From Epiperipatus broadwayi (taxonomy: Eukaryota > Onychophora > Udeonychophora > Euonychophora > Peripatidae), in NCBI GenBank assembly GCA_028023455.1, contig JAQFVV010000002.1, positions 33,053,725 through 33,117,724 on the forward strand: 64,000 nucleotides of DNA. The letters are read 5' to 3'. Under the pieces are notes generated by a model. The model had not been told where the DNA came from. It did no database searches and saw nothing but the letters and a program-made list of their open reading frames with translations. A program made the position numbers and the translations under genes. Shown piece after piece: positions 1 to 13,067 of this stretch. The stretch's first letter is position 1, and every line of letters begins with the position of its first letter.

Positions 1-3000
1 TGTCATAGAAACTTTTTATCAAGAAACGAAAACAAAGAGTACAATTCGACTATCTCTTGATAAATGTACAAAGAAAACACCAGATACTAATCAATAAAGT
101 GTTATTTATATATATGCTAATATAACTCAATAAAAAATAGATATTTTAAAAACACTTTTTTTTTACAATACCTCAGGAACCAATTAAGTTCGAGGACTAT
201 CTCTAATTGCAGAAGTCAAGTAACACGTATCTAGAAAAATATTAATTGATCATAATCATTCATATTATATTCAGTTTGGTTTTCTGGAAGACTTATTGAA
301 TTAAAATTGTTTTTTTTATTATTTATCTTCTTATTTCAAAAAGATATGTGTTTCACCTTATGTGTTTCAATTTTGTCTTTAAAAAAAATTGCTTTATGTA
401 TTTTTAATCTTTCAAAAAAACTGAAATGAGAAATAGTAATGTTAAAAAAATGAAAATGTATATAAAGATTGTTTAGATAATGACATCAGTATGTATGTAA
501 AAGCTATATATAGAATAAAATTAAATTCCTGGGTTATTATTCTTAAATAAAAAATTGGTTTCCAATTATAATAGACACTATTTAATTATGGAAGCAATAC
601 TATTGAACATCTCTGGAATCATTCATAATGTTATCTTTTTAATCCTTCATCAGTATAATAGGCAAACCAGATTATTGGATAAGAAAATGGTGAATATAAA
701 TTTGAGGAATTATTCAAAGTGAGGTTTTCCAATTAGCTAATGGTTGCGGAAAATTAAAAGGAAAAAAACTACTAATAGTGAGAATAAAGGATATTCTCAT
801 AATAACATTAATAACTAAAGTAATATGGTGACCTCTAATAATTGTTCTTAGGAAAAATTAAACCCATGCCTTCTACCAGTTATCACAAAATTCCACCAGT
901 ATTAAATTACCAAAATAGCAGGAAAAGTATCTTTAATATATTTGTCTAATTAAATAATTACAGGAAGGAATTATTTACTTTTTTTCAATGCTGGAGATAT
1001 ATAATGTTTATCTTAGTACATTCATACTGAGGGTTCCAATTTCCTTTATCACTAAAAGGTTTTCCCTAAGTAGTATGCTTATTAATTGAATGAAAATAAA
1101 TATGAAAAAGGTAATTGATATTGGAAAAGTCAAAGATCTATCGTGGGTCCAAAGAATAAAATTATATCTGAAAAACATTACGTCAATTCTAGAGGTAAAT
1201 GTATTTTCTTGGAATACCATTGAACATACTCGTAGGTTTGAATTCAAAATCAAACAAGCTTTTAACATAAGTTTGAATCATGGAAGAAGTGTGCAGATAC
1301 ATCATCTCATATTACTTTTGAACATTGCATTGATAAGTCTATCGCCTGTAGTTAGTTAAGCAAATAGGAATTATATACCTTATGTCTAAAAATCTATTGT
1401 GTTTCAATTGGTATCCATAGTAATTTTAAAAAACAACAATAATATTTTAGATTGGAAATTATCTCTGAAACTGTTAAAATAAACATGGTACTGATGATAA
1501 GTGAGACCAGGTAAAAGCAATTCTTTTCATTCTATCTCAAAACCATCACGATACTAGATGATAGTGCCTTTAAATCCACATTCCTTGACTAGTTGCTGGT
1601 TTACATTCTTCATTGAAGAGCTTGGACTTTTTGTGCTCCTAGTTAGATCCAGACTTCTTTCTGATAAAGGTTGTACATGGGGATATAAATGAGATAACCC
1701 ACTTGGGAGTTTATAAGATGTTTGAGCCCAGAAGTATCTGAATTCGAATCGATCACTCTTCAGAATCTCATGCAAGCATAACATTGGATGTGTACTGCAT
1801 CTAATATCTTTATCATATTCCAAGACTATCTATTCTAAAGCTTGAATAATCAACAGATATTAGATAGTATTAGATGTGTGCTATCACCAAATATCCATTG
1901 ATTAAATGTCTCAGAGTAGAATGAAATTAATAGCTCTCTACCATAGGCACCAGAAATAATCATGTGATGCTTTTTTAATTTTAAGATCAATTAAAGTAAA
2001 ACTATTTTTAGAATGATATGCAGATTAAATAGACTTCATCTATTATCACTGAAATTGTGTACATCTCTTATGAAATCAACATCTAGATCAACCAAAGGGT
2101 CTATCATCAACAAATTAACTCATTGAAGGGAATGTGTTTCAGGGATACTTGAAAATAAATGTTAGATGTCAGTTAGTGAAATGCAAAGTAAAGGAAGAAA
2201 AAGATAAAAATGTAAGATGATAATAAATTTATAAGCAAATAAAACTTTTTTATATACATCTAATTATTATAGGCTTGAATTCTTAAACAAATATGCACAA
2301 ATTTATTAACTTCCATTCCAAATGAAATTTAAAAATACTACCAACCCTAATATCTTCATGAAACTGCCATCTTCTATGCATACTTACTAATGGGCTGGTC
2401 AAAAGTGAAGTATTTTTTATAAGATTTGTCATTAGTTTGCTCTCTTCCCCTAGCATCTAAATAACCTCCTGTATTTTAAAGGCTTGTTCTGCAGAGAAAT
2501 AATGAAGAAAATAAATTCTTGATTTATTTGTTCACTAAAAAAAAAGTTAAGTACCCATTTACTGACCAATAATGAGATGGTTATATTGGATTGACTATCT
2601 GGAAAAAAATCTAGAGTTTATTTGTAAATCTTAGCTGTTTTAAAAAATCTTCAAAGTTTCACTCATATTTGAATTCCAGGTTATATGATGAAAGGCGTAT
2701 TAACCACCAGGTTCTTTGCATATATATATTAGCAATGTTTTATTACCCTATATATGTAGTTATCTGAATATATTTATAATGACTATATTTTTTTAAAAAT
2801 ATTTGCTGTGACTTAATGGGAATCTATTATTTACTTCGTAAATGTTACTTCATCGTTAGTGTCAAACTGATTGGGGGGGGGGGCATATGACTTTACTGTT
2901 CGGGAGTTTATAAGAAGTTCGAAGACTAGTCCCAAGTTGGACGCTCTCCAACTGCGCAGAGCTGTCAAACTGATGACGTTTCAGAAACATCATTTTATTG

Positions 3001-3686
3001 ACGTAAATTTCAATTACTAAAAAGTCTTCCGTAGTTTTTTTCTCGTTACATTAAGAGGGAAAATAAACAATTTATTTGATTAAAAGAACTTATTGCTCTG
3101 TTGTTATACGGCGGTTGAGTATTTCGGGTTAATTTATAATTACGAAAAAAATAGATTCAAACTATTAATTTGTAAATTACTCATAAATGAATATATCTTT
3201 TTTTTTGATAGATGATTGAGTTTCCATTATTATTTAATACTTAGTGTTTTATTAATATTTGAAATGTATTTTATTTATCTTCTCCATATGTGTTCTTGTA
3301 TTTAGTCTGATTAAAAGCCCGAATTAGAGACAATTTGATTTACGCTTATGCGTAATTTATTTCGTGATTTATTTACATATATTTAAAAATCGTATGTCAT
3401 TATAATCTATTTCTTTTACCGAATATAAAAAGTTTAACATGTATTTTAGGCTCCTGTCTGCCTTAGTAAAAATAAAAGTTATTATAAATATGTATTAATT
3501 TTAGAATTATTATTTTAAATTTGTAAATGAACAATAAAGTATTAATTATTTAATTTATGAAATAATCATTTTGTACCATGTTCGAAAACATGTTTTATTA
3601 AATTATTTGTTTTATTAATATTTAAATATTTGTATTTTTTCTTGTCAATTTTATTTACTATTTGAATTGTATAATGTCGTGTGATA
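1..3686. other. AT-rich intronic or upstream DNA, no gene recognised
   Basis: No coding segment, RNA gene or known repeat was recognised in this stretch. The open frames here, including overlapping ones near 1008-1359, are short, have no family resemblance and fit chance in AT-rich DNA. An 11-base G run lies at 2873-2883. If the channel gene continues upstream, this is part of its first intron; a first exon with TM1 and pore helix 1 was looked for and not found. Confidence 0.5.
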
Positions 3687-3702
3687 ATCAGACTTTAAGT
3701 TT

Positions 3703-3809
3703 GTTTGTTTGTTTGTTTTTTCATATGTCAAATGCGTTAACCGGGAAGCGAACCCGGGCCGGCTGCTTGGAAGGCAGCTATGCTAACAGCTAGGCTACCA
3801 ACGCTCGAC
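3703..3809 (-). mobile_element. Short SINE derived from tRNA-Gly(UCC)
   Basis: Read on the minus strand, 3804-3734 folds as a tRNA: a 7-bp acceptor stem (two G-U pairs), an anticodon arm GCTGC/GCAGC with anticodon TCC (loop CTTCCAA), and a perfect 5-bp T stem CCGGG/CCCGG. It closely matches animal tRNA-Gly(UCC). The D arm is degenerate and T-loop A58 is C, so it is probably not a working gene. A 3' ATTTGACATATG motif and an A-rich (CAAA)n tail follow. The unit is flanked by a 16-bp direct repeat with one mismatch (3687-3702 and 3810-3825), which marks retrotransposition. A related copy lies near 55423. Confidence 0.85.
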
Positions 3810-4234
3810 ATCAGACATTAAGTTTTGACTTTGAAGTTGTTGAATAACTAATTACCATCATTTATAAAAAGCTAGCATTCTGGAAAAGTGGTTTGAATTA
3901 GATAGATTAATTATATGTTGCTCATGACCCTATAATTTAGGTCATATGTAGCATTTATGTGATATTTCCAATACTGTAGTAAATTAAAACTATAATTGTT
4001 GCTTTACTTTAAAGATGAATAGTAGAGGAAATACTATGATTTAACCTTTACAAAATGTAAGAAGGTGGGTGTATTTGTTATTTAGACATATAAAACCATA
4101 GTTAAATTAAGTCATCATCATTTATATGTTTCAGCAGGGCAGCTTATTGCATTACCTAGAAAAATTAATAATGTACATTTCAAATTAATTCTGATATTTA
4201 TTGCTATAATTACCAAGTAAGATATCATAAGATG

Positions 4235-4245
4235 CCCCCCCCCCC
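4235..4245 (+). repeat. Poly-C tract (11 C)
   Basis: Eleven consecutive C in very AT-rich surroundings. It is one of several G or C runs of 9-11 bases in the window. Confidence 0.9.
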
Positions 4246-4968
4246 ATCCTCTTAGCATCTGAAATAAAATCGGCAATTCATTCTATCACTGTTTTAGGGT
4301 GTAGTTTTTGAAAGCATGAATGGCGTTATTATCTGGACATCAAATTCCCAATTAGTTTTATTAATAATAAGAAGTATTGGATACATATCCAATAGTTTGT
4401 TTATAATATGCCATTCTTTTTCAAGAGGATCAAATGTATCTACACTTAATTTATGAATATGTATGTGTATGATGGAGGTGACAAATTTATAGTTACTAAT
4501 CTAATGTCTGATCTATATAGCTATACAAGTTGGTTTGGATTGAAAGCCATAAGCTTGAATAATGTATATAAAGACAAAAGATGGCTGCTGGTTGCATTTT
4601 ACAATCCACTACTTCTTATGAATAAAGATCAATTAATCTAGATAATAAGTTGATACTCTTATTACTGCTATTTCTATTGTGCATGAAGATTTTTATGAAC
4701 TTGAATATGTAGTATTTATTTGTTTTGAGAAAGCAAACATCAATATGGCGTTGTTCTTATTGGAATATAATAAAAAGAACGTCAAATCATTCACCTAGTT
4801 CATAGTAATCTTCTGCATATTACTGACAAAGTCTGATCTGGAGGTCTAATTGGATATAGTTGTAGAATAGATAGTTACAATTAATGTCAATATTCTGTTT
4901 GAATTCAAGTCATCTCATTTGTTCAAATATGAAGTTGTGAACCAGTTCACTCTGAACTAAATATTTTA

Positions 4969-5578
4969 ATACAATCATATTTTTTCTTTAAACTTTATTG
5001 CAAATTTTTATGTATAATGTTGTTTCAACTGTCTTGCTGCAGTCTTTTTCAGAGCAATAATAGATAATATAAAACAAATAAATAATAAGACAAATCAATG
5101 GAATACATAAAGTAATGAAGAATAAAGCAGAACAAAATATAGATTAGGTTAAAATACAAAAAAATATAAACAAAATAAATAAAACCAACAAAAAATAAAA
5201 TAATATAAAACATCAGTATTAATTAAGATATAAAATATATACAAAATATGTATAAGGTGAAGCAATTGCATACATTAGCTGAAATCCTACTATAATTAAA
5301 TAAATGGAATATATATGTATGTTCCTGTTTATATATATATTTATACTCAATAAATTATATGTATTTAATATTGTTTATATTTTTGTGTATTTTAATTTTA
5401 TCTATATTTTGTTTTGTTTTATTCTTCCTGTTGTTTTGTCTTATTAAATTATTTGTTTCATTTTATTTTATTAATACTAGTTCTGAAGAAGACTGTAGGA
5501 CAGTCAAAACATCAGTTTATATATAAAAGTTTGCAATGAAGTGTTTTTAAAAAGGAGTATGATTGTATTTATATAAAA
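4969..5578. repeat. Long imperfect palindrome (foldback element E)
   Basis: The left arm (about 4969-5260) and right arm (about 5300-5578) are inverted copies. Their outer ends are AATACAATCATA and TATGATTGTATT. Each arm holds a segment resembling GAAGAAGACTG...CAGTCAAAAC, followed by a TTTGCAATGAAGT-like end. Patterns like this are common in 3' ends of retroelements, so this may be a head-to-head pair of element ends rather than a DNA-transposon foldback. No protein coding was seen. Confidence 0.7.
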
Positions 5579-6105
5579 TAATATAGCAAAATAATGAAAT
5601 AGAAAGGATTTCATGACATTTATATGTTTTAGTGTTCTTATTTATAAGCTTCTTGAGATATTTTTGGCTTACAATTTAATACAAAACAATACTAGTGGTT
5701 TTTATAGTTGTAAAATAACTGTCAATGAAATCTAGCAAGAAACATGTAGGATTCATTTCTTAAAAATTTTAACCATTTTTTTTTTGTAGTTATATTAAAA
5801 TTATTTCAATTATGGTTGAATTTAAAAGATCATGACATTTTAATTTCACAAATTTTTTTTTAAACCTTTGGCAGGAAGGAACTAATCAAACACCAGCTGT
5901 TCTTGATATCCATTTAGATTTTTACTAAACAGACTTCTTATGAACGCTTGATTTTTTGAAAAACAAAAATTAGATGTAATCAAAGTATGTGGAATTGTTA
6001 TTATGAAATTTTATTTCTAATGAAACTGTTTTTCTTTTAATCATTTCAAATAAAATTGCAAATGCTAATGACATTTTAGAAATTATATTTCTTTTTATTA
6101 TAAAT

Positions 6106-6445
6106 GTAATATAGGGTATATGAGCACAGACTTTCACATGACCCACCACTCTCCACTCTATCTAATAACACTGATACACTCAAGCACATATATGCTGAAA
6201 AGATAAATAATCACCAATATACGTATTTCATGCTAAACCAGCAATCATCAGTTGGTCCAGATTATCATCTCCCACACATATATACTATAAGTGCTCAGAT
6301 ATTTATTAAGATAGACAATCTTCATACTTTAATGGACTGGCTCCAATCTACTACACACTCCAACTCTTCAACCGTCCATCCAATTGAAAATCTGATGATG
6401 GAATGCTCGAAGGCCACCCTAAGGCCGAGATTCTTGTCACACCCA
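6106..6445. repeat. Dispersed repeat family F copy
   Basis: It opens with GGGTATATGAGCACAGACTT and ends near GATGATGGAATGCTC. A near-identical copy with the same boundaries lies at 29586-29885, and further copies or fragments lie at 31376, 54477, 56256 and 63655. The open frame 6230-6541 is made largely of this repeat and is not a gene. In the copy near 54530 the terminal part includes a B-box-like GAGTTCGAATCCC on the minus strand, hinting at a tRNA relationship that is otherwise weak. Confidence 0.75.
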
Positions 6446-7481
6446 AAAGTAAAATACTGTGAGAATTGTAACTCTTTTACTTATAAAAGAAAAAACAGGA
6501 GATCACAGAGAAAAGCAGAATGTATGAACATGTATGGATAAATCCCCTCCATGTACACACACACAGTATTTAATATACCATGTTTAATAAATGTATAAGT
6601 GTGTATGCTATTAGATATGCAATTTTTTAAGCACAAAGATGAATTTGGGATATATAGCAGAGCCCCAAAATGTTAAAAGCTTAAGAACTTTTTTATAAAT
6701 GAAACATTTTTATGGGGTCTTATTTTTAGTTGTTGTTTTTAATCACTAATTAATAGACAATAAATATACTTTTAAAACAAAGTGGTTGTTTTTATTGTAA
6801 AACTATATCATTTATTCAATATTAATATTACAAAGACATAATATCATTTATCTATTGAGTTACATGTTATTATTGACATAATTATGACAGTAGTACCAAT
6901 ATATATATATACAATAGAAAGTGAAAAATTGTAACATTTGCAAAAAAATTCTGAAAGATAGTGTTACAACGTGCATATATTTTAATGAGAATGAATAGAT
7001 TAAATAACGAATACTTTGACATTTCCAATATCAATAACAATCAACAATTTCAAACTGTTGTCAAGGCAATTTCGTTTTAACAATAAAAATGAGTCCCAAC
7101 TTTATTAATGGTCTAATACACTGATATAGACACTAAAGATTGCAATTTGACCACAGATATTGAAATTGTTGATGCAAAAAAGTTTTAAATAAACTTTTTT
7201 AAACAGATAAATATAACCTGTTCTGACTAATAAATTATTGTCAAAAGGAAGTTGCCATGACAACAGCTTGAGATTGTTGATTGTTATTGATGTTGGGATT
7301 GTTTTAAATATTGATTGATTACTTATAAACCCATTTAGCCTTGAACATTGTTGTCTTATGAGATGGCTTAAGGGCATTCCATTTATCTATAACAACAGTT
7401 GTATAGAGATTTAATCTTGAAATATTACATATGCATGTGATTAAATAATGCCTTATCATTTAATAAAATTAGAAATATAAT

Positions 7482-8190
7482 AAAAGGCTGATATTTGAAT
7501 GTATACAATTGTAAACATACGCTATATAAAATAAATGCTTATTTATATATGATTAAGTTTCAGTTGGAATGACTTTTAGTAAATTCTAGACAATTTCACC
7601 CACGTCATTCATTCTGACATCGTATATAGTAATTTAAAGCGACGGTTCCAACCTCACGCTTTACTTGCCAGTACTTCAGATTGGCTCATATATAAGCATT
7701 TGAGTCGTAGGAATAAGAGGATTCCTTTTATTCCTGCATAAATACTATATCTTGTATTGGTGAGAAAGTATTCATTTATTATTAACACTCGCAAAGCGTA
7801 TGCACAATTAGCTTTAAAAAAGGCTGATGTTTGAATGTATCCAATTGTAAACATATGCTATATAAAATAAATGCTTATTTACATATGATTAAGTTTCAGT
7901 TGGAATGACGTTTAGTAAATTCTAGACAATTTCACCCATGTCATTCATTCAGACATCGTATATAGTAATTTAAAGTGACGGTTCCATCCTCACACTTTAC
8001 TGAGATTTGCTCATATATAAGCATTTGAGTCATAGGAATAAGAGGATTCCTTTTATTCCTGCATAAATACTATATCTTGTATTGGTGAGAAAGTATTCAT
8101 TTATTATTAACACTCGCAAAGTGTATTATTATTAACACTCGCAAAGTGTATGCACAATTAGCTTTAAAAAAGGCTGATATTTGAATGAAT
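7482..8190. repeat. Tandem duplication, about 336-350 bp unit, two copies plus start of a third
   Basis: The word AAAAGGCTGAT recurs at about 7482, 7818 and 8168, and the units between are nearly identical. The second unit also holds a local duplication of about 26 bp containing AACACTCGCAAAGTGTA (8101-8150). The unit shares its end (GAGAAAGTATTCATTTAT... then TTAGCTT...GGCTGAT) with one arm of foldback family B (27840-28284), so it looks derived from that element by tandem duplication. The reading frame at 7654-7854 is not a gene. Confidence 0.85.
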
Positions 8191-8328
8191 AACAGTTTTA
8201 GTGAATTTCAATAGTAGTTCAAAATCTATATTTCTACGTAAAGTACCCTTCTTATCCTACTTATGAGGATTTTTTATAGTGATAATTATCAAATTGTGCT
8301 TTAATAAATAAGTATCCATTTACTATAG

Positions 8329-9042
8329 CAGGGATGGCCAAGATGTTGACTGTGGTCAATCAGTCAACCGCAAAGTCTCTGAAAGTTGACCATGAAGCTG
8401 AAGTGAACATTGACAGATTATAGCGATAAATTCAGAGCTGATTTGAATATAAAAAATAAAAAAAGTAAAAATTCAAAATTATTCTCATTTAAAAATAAAT
8501 TTAAATAATACCTGTTGTTATTGTCAATCTCAAAAATAAACTGCTTGGAAGAAACTGAAAGGAATTGAATACAATTATAAAACAATAAATTTTTTTTTTA
8601 TATTTTCTTGATTTTTTTTTAAATTCAGGACCAGCTCTTGAAAATAATTATTTACAGATATTTTAATAAATATTTTATAAAGCAACATGGACAAATTGTA
8701 ATACTAGAGGGAGCCAAGGTAATTTAATAATAGTCATAAAAATGTCTTTGACTGTTCGAAAAATATTCATTAGTTCATAAGTATCTTCTAAAAACTTTCA
8801 CCAATATTCGTAATTACCTAAAAGACCTTTACAAAAAAAAAATCATCAACTCGTGAGTACATTCTTAAAAAAACAGGACTTTGAACCATTATTTTTTTCC
8901 CATTACGGTTTTTATTTCAGCAAAAATAATGTTGTTTTTTTCTGGTTTCCAGTTCAAAGACCTGAAAAAAACATATAGTCACTCTCAAGTACACTTTCAC
9001 CAAAAAAGTTACCCCCAGAGTCTAAAGTTTTGGCCACTCCTG
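8329..9042. mobile_element. Non-autonomous hAT element (714 bp)
   Basis: The ends are CAGGGATGGCCAA and, inverted, CAGGAGTGGCCAA, typical hAT terminal inverted repeats. A perfect 8-bp target-site duplication TACTATAG flanks it (8321-8328 and 9043-9050). The interior is AT-rich and shows no transposase, so it would have been moved by a hAT transposase encoded elsewhere. The reading frame 8881-9078 lies across its right end and is not a gene. Confidence 0.92.
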
Positions 9043-9437
9043 TACTATAGCAATTTTTTTAAATGGTCTGTTTATTAAATAGTGGGCATTAAGTGATTTT
9101 ACTGTCACAATATAATATTCATATCTTGAAAGCAATATATCTTTCTCATAAGATAAAGCAGCAAAATTCATTCCAAAAAAATATGTTTCATTCATTACAT
9201 AATTTAAAAAAACAAACTTTGATGATCACACAAGAATAAAGTTCACTAAAAATAAATTGAAAAATTCATGCATTAACTAAAATTCAATTTGCTTACCTAA
9301 TTTTTATTTAATATTGTTGCAATAATAGAATTGTCAATTTAACCAACTGCTTTTTATCATAAATATGAACAATCTTACCAAAAGAAGTTATTTTTTAAGG
9401 TTCCATAATTTTAAAAATAAACTTTGATCACATAGAG

Positions 9438-10003
9438 CAGAGATCTGCAAAATTTTTAGTACAAAAGCTGTTTTGTTTAAATCTTTCTCCCTTCCCCTAT
9501 TAAAAAGCTGCAATTAAAGGGATACTCTCCCCCATCAAAGAGCCATTTTGTTTAAATCTCCCTTTCTACATTAAACAGCTGCAAGGAAGAGATATCCCCA
9601 CTTCAGCTGCAAGGAAAGAAGAGAAAAATAGGAATTTCTGAATGGCTGTGGATATATTTGAACATTTATTTTAGTAATAGATCAGAATAGAATCTGCATA
9701 TATCCCAATGAAAATAAAAAAAAATTTAATAAATAAATAAAAACTAAAATTTTTTTGACAGTTCGATTTATTCATAGATTTCTAATATTTAATTATTATA
9801 TACAATAATTATTATTTTATAATATGGCTGAATTCAAGAAACAGCATTGTAATGCACATTTTTCCTGTCCTGGAATCATCAAAATATTTATTTACAAATT
9901 GTAAGAGGAAATAAAGTATTTATGTTTATCATGATAAAAAGGGTCATGAGATTGCGATCAAAGAGCCTCATTTGGATTGCGAATCTTTGTTTGCCAATCC
10001 CTG
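9438..10003. mobile_element. Non-autonomous hAT element (566 bp)
   Basis: The ends are CAGAGATCTGCAA and, inverted, CAGGGATTGGCAA. The flanks carry a perfect 8-bp duplication ACATAGAG (9430-9437 and 10004-10011). Inside are degenerate repeats of the type AAAAGCTG...TTTGTTTAAATC, and no coding capacity. It sits 387 bp after the previous hAT element but has a different duplicated site, so it inserted independently. Confidence 0.92.
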
Positions 10004-10011
10004 ACATAGAG

Positions 10012-11100
10012 TAATATAGTGTCATAAAAATAATTTGGAAAATGCCTTAGATTAGTTAATTTATGATTTGCTCATCTAATTTTTATTCAAAGTCCCTGTG
10101 GTAATAGAATTATTGGTGTGTCCAAATTTTTTACCTTTCTAAAAAAACTTTGGTTATGAACAGTAGTCATTATCAAAAATAAAAGGGAAAATATGCACTG
10201 TATTTTATATTTGTTAATCTAATTTTTATATTTGATTACATTCTCTTAATAAATAAAATGGCAATTGTACTAGACAAAATGTGATATCTCAGTTCATAGC
10301 GAAGTTTTATTTATTAAACAATTATAAAAAAAACATTGATCACATAATACATAAAATACATCAAAAGTAAATTAGAAAATGCACATTCTGTTAATTTAAA
10401 TTCTTTATGCTTTATTTTAATGTAATAAATTTTAATTCAACAAGATGCCATTCTTGATAATATGATTTCAAAATGACATTTTCAATCATAAAATGTTTAG
10501 AATTATTGCTAATTCTCACTGTCTCTTCCTTACAGTTTCTTTACTATATTTACACTCAGATTATGTAAGGGGGAGACAGAGAGTATTAATTATATGCTTA
10601 GCAAAATGTTAATTTATTATCACTTTCAAATTTTTAAACTTTTTTCTTATCAAATATTCAAAGTTTATCGTATTTTGAATCTGTAGTAATGAATTAAATT
10701 TTTTACTGTAGGAAACAATTGTAATTGTTTATTTTTAAAAGATTTTAGATTTGTGATGATTTGGCGGGGGGGGGACCAATTGTCTTTGTTACCTAACTTA
10801 AAAATGTATATTCTTACCCTTTTATAAATTAACTTTCTATGTTAGTACACCATAAAAATACACTACTATTTTTTTAAAATTGATAACTATTTCATTTTTA
10901 TAATACAATACTGGCATTTTTTAAACAAAGATTCTCTTTATAAGATAAAATGTAATGATCGACAATAAAGAAAAACATTTTGAAGTTTTATTTATTATGC
11001 AATTTCAAAAAAACTTTGATCATTATGCCAAAAATAAATTAAAAAATAAACATTACATTAGCTAAAATGTGATTTATTTACATAATTTTTATTTAATGTC
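10012..11100. other. AT-rich spacer with a poly-G tract
   Basis: No gene or clear repeat was recognised. A 9-base G run lies at 10766-10774. Several short TTTATTTATTA-type low-complexity stretches are present. Confidence 0.5.
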
Positions 11101-11104
11101 TTTG

Positions 11105-11332
11105 AAAGGTTGCTAGTCTTTCACATGTGCCTACTTTGTTTCTCAGACAGCCAATCAGATGTTAAACCATGGGCTGAAGAGCGATCAGGTCTTGACACAT
11201 GACAGAGATTTTGATAAGAAAAGGGTGATACCACTCTTCTGTTTACTTAACTTTTTATATATATAAGCAGTTTAACATCTGATTGCCTGTCTGAAAAATA
11301 ACTGTAGACGCTAGCAGCCTTTCAATTTATTA
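11105..11332. repeat. Small palindromic MITE-like element (about 225 bp)
   Basis: The left arm begins GAAAGGTTGCTAG and contains CCAATCAGATGTTAAAC. The right arm is the inverse, ending CTAGCAGCCTTTC. Arms are about 65-70 bp around a unique centre. No convincing target-site duplication was found, so the superfamily is unknown. Confidence 0.75.
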
Positions 11333-12039
11333 CTAATTTAATAACAACATGCGATTTAGACAAATATTATTTAATGTTTTTGTTATTACAATAAAATTAC
11401 AAGAAGATTTAAAAATATATATTTATTGAAATAATTCTTTGGCAATTTGATAAGATCGACCACACATTTATTTGTGAAAAGTGACAGAACTTTATTTTTT
11501 AGTCCATTTATGTGATTAGAAGTGTTTTTTATATAATTTTTTTACTATTCAGTAAACTTAATAGCTACAGTAAATACTGCTATCATTTAATATTTGTATT
11601 TTATAAAGCAAGAGTGAACAATTTGATAAATGCTTTTTTATTTTTAGTGTACAAAGACGTAACACAGTTTAGTGCAATGGCCGATTGTAAAATTTTAGAT
11701 CTCGAGGGCCATGAATTCTGGCCCATCTCTGTTCTTTCTGGTGCTTCAATTTTATATGAACTTCTGAACAATAATCTGTTCAATTATTTGTTTATTTAAA
11801 TTGTTGCACTGGTATTAAGAAAAACAATTTAATCTACAGAACATATTGTATGTGTGCATACAATATTGTAGACAATAATTATTGTTTTATGTTACGGCAG
11901 CGTATCAGTGCTTTAAAAAAAATCAAGGTTTATCATGAGGGAATGAGATGTATTGTTGAATTAATATGAACCAACCACTAATCCAGGAAGGCTAGGAAAT
12001 ACAAGAATTGTTGGATTAATAGTATTGCTAGCATTATGT

Positions 12040-12275
12040 TTTGATCATGCCTATAGATTTGACAGTGGCCAGAATGTATGACTTCCAGAATATAGATTAT
12101 GGTAAAACTATTATAGATTGTAAAAGACCCAGAAAGAGACCACATGTGAGATGGATGGATGAAATAAGAAAGTGTGCAGGGATCATGTGGAGAAGAGAAG
12201 CTAAAGATCGGAGAATATGGATTCAACTTGGAGAGACCTTCATCCTGCAGTGGATTGATAATGGTTGATGATGAT
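12040..12275 (+). mobile_element. RTE-like LINE, C-terminal fragment
   Basis: The translated frame contains KRPRKRPHVRWMDEIRKC, then MWRREAKDR and QLGETFILQWID. This is the region after the reverse transcriptase in RTE-type LINE proteins (the family pattern is GRP..RW.DDI...W...A.DR..W..L.EA...QW). It is 5' truncated and ends in a short GATGATGA run, a usual RTE 3' tail. A closely similar copy lies on the minus strand at 52525-53105. It is a dead fragment, although a reading frame persists from 12041 to 12268. Confidence 0.82.
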
Positions 12276-12373
12276 GAAAACTATTATATCTATATTACGA
12301 CCTTTGCTTTCAAAACTAGTACTAGTTTTATTACACTTTGATAAAAATTTAAGTATACAGCATGTAACATGAT

Positions 12374-12440
12374 TGGTGTCATAGTGTAGTGGCTATACTT
12401 GTAACTGGCATGCCTATGACTTGAGTTTAAATCTATGCTG
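12374..12440 (+). repeat. Possible tRNA-derived SINE head
   Basis: An A-box-like TAGTGTAGTGG is followed about 45 bases later by a B-box-like GAGTTTAAATC, with spacing like a tRNA gene. Stems are poor and no tail or target duplication was identified, so this is tentative. Confidence 0.35.
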
Positions 12441-12834
12441 AGTAGAATTAAGACTTAGTTCAGATAACTGATTCGATGTAAACATATCTACTTATCTTAT
12501 ATTGGTCAATACATAAATGTCTTACTATTTTTAGCTAAAATTTAGAAAACAAAAATGTGAAATAGTCCAAATACTTATCTCCTGGCAATTGGTGAGCCTA
12601 GGGAATATTGATTTCTCTTTCCTTATTTCCATATGAGAGTATTAGATAGGCTTTGGTCAGCAGTTGGATGTTAAAAGATATTTTATCTTTTATATATACA
12701 TAGCACTATATAAATAATTAATTAGTTATATATGTTTAATATTTCATCAAATAATGATGTATCGTAAATTGTAAAAATTTCACAAGCATCGTTTATTAAA
12801 ACTTAGTAAAAGGAATTGAAGGTGATTATTTAAT

Positions 12835-12955
12835 ATCTTCACACTCTCATTTCCAATTGCCTATACATATATGCTTAGATGAAAAAGATAGAGTGATTCA
12901 TTCTCTTTTTTTAAGACTTTATCTTGTGTTTGGGAAGGAGAGTATTCATTGAGTT
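12835..12955. repeat. Partial foldback family B copy (one arm)
   Basis: It matches one arm of the palindrome at 27840-28284, sharing ATTCATTCT, AGACTTTATCTTGTG and GAGAGTATTCATT. The copy ends about 110 bases before the splice acceptor of the channel exon at 13068, close enough to lie near the branch-point and polypyrimidine region. Confidence 0.7.
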
Positions 12956-13067
12956 TTTTATTATCTTTTTTTATTTGTTTGTTTTGTTTTTAATTTGGCT
13001 GCTTATTTATTTTTATTTTGTTGTTAAAGCTTTTATAAACAACAATATAACTTCTTTTTTTTTTCAG

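Noticed and set aside
3734-3804. A functional tRNA-Gly gene
   Set aside because: D arm and T loop are altered, and a tail plus target-site duplication show a retroposed copy.
11512-11799. Overlapping 95- and 60-codon frames on both strands
   Set aside because: No family resemblance; part of the segment recurs near 55730-55830 and looks like a repeat.
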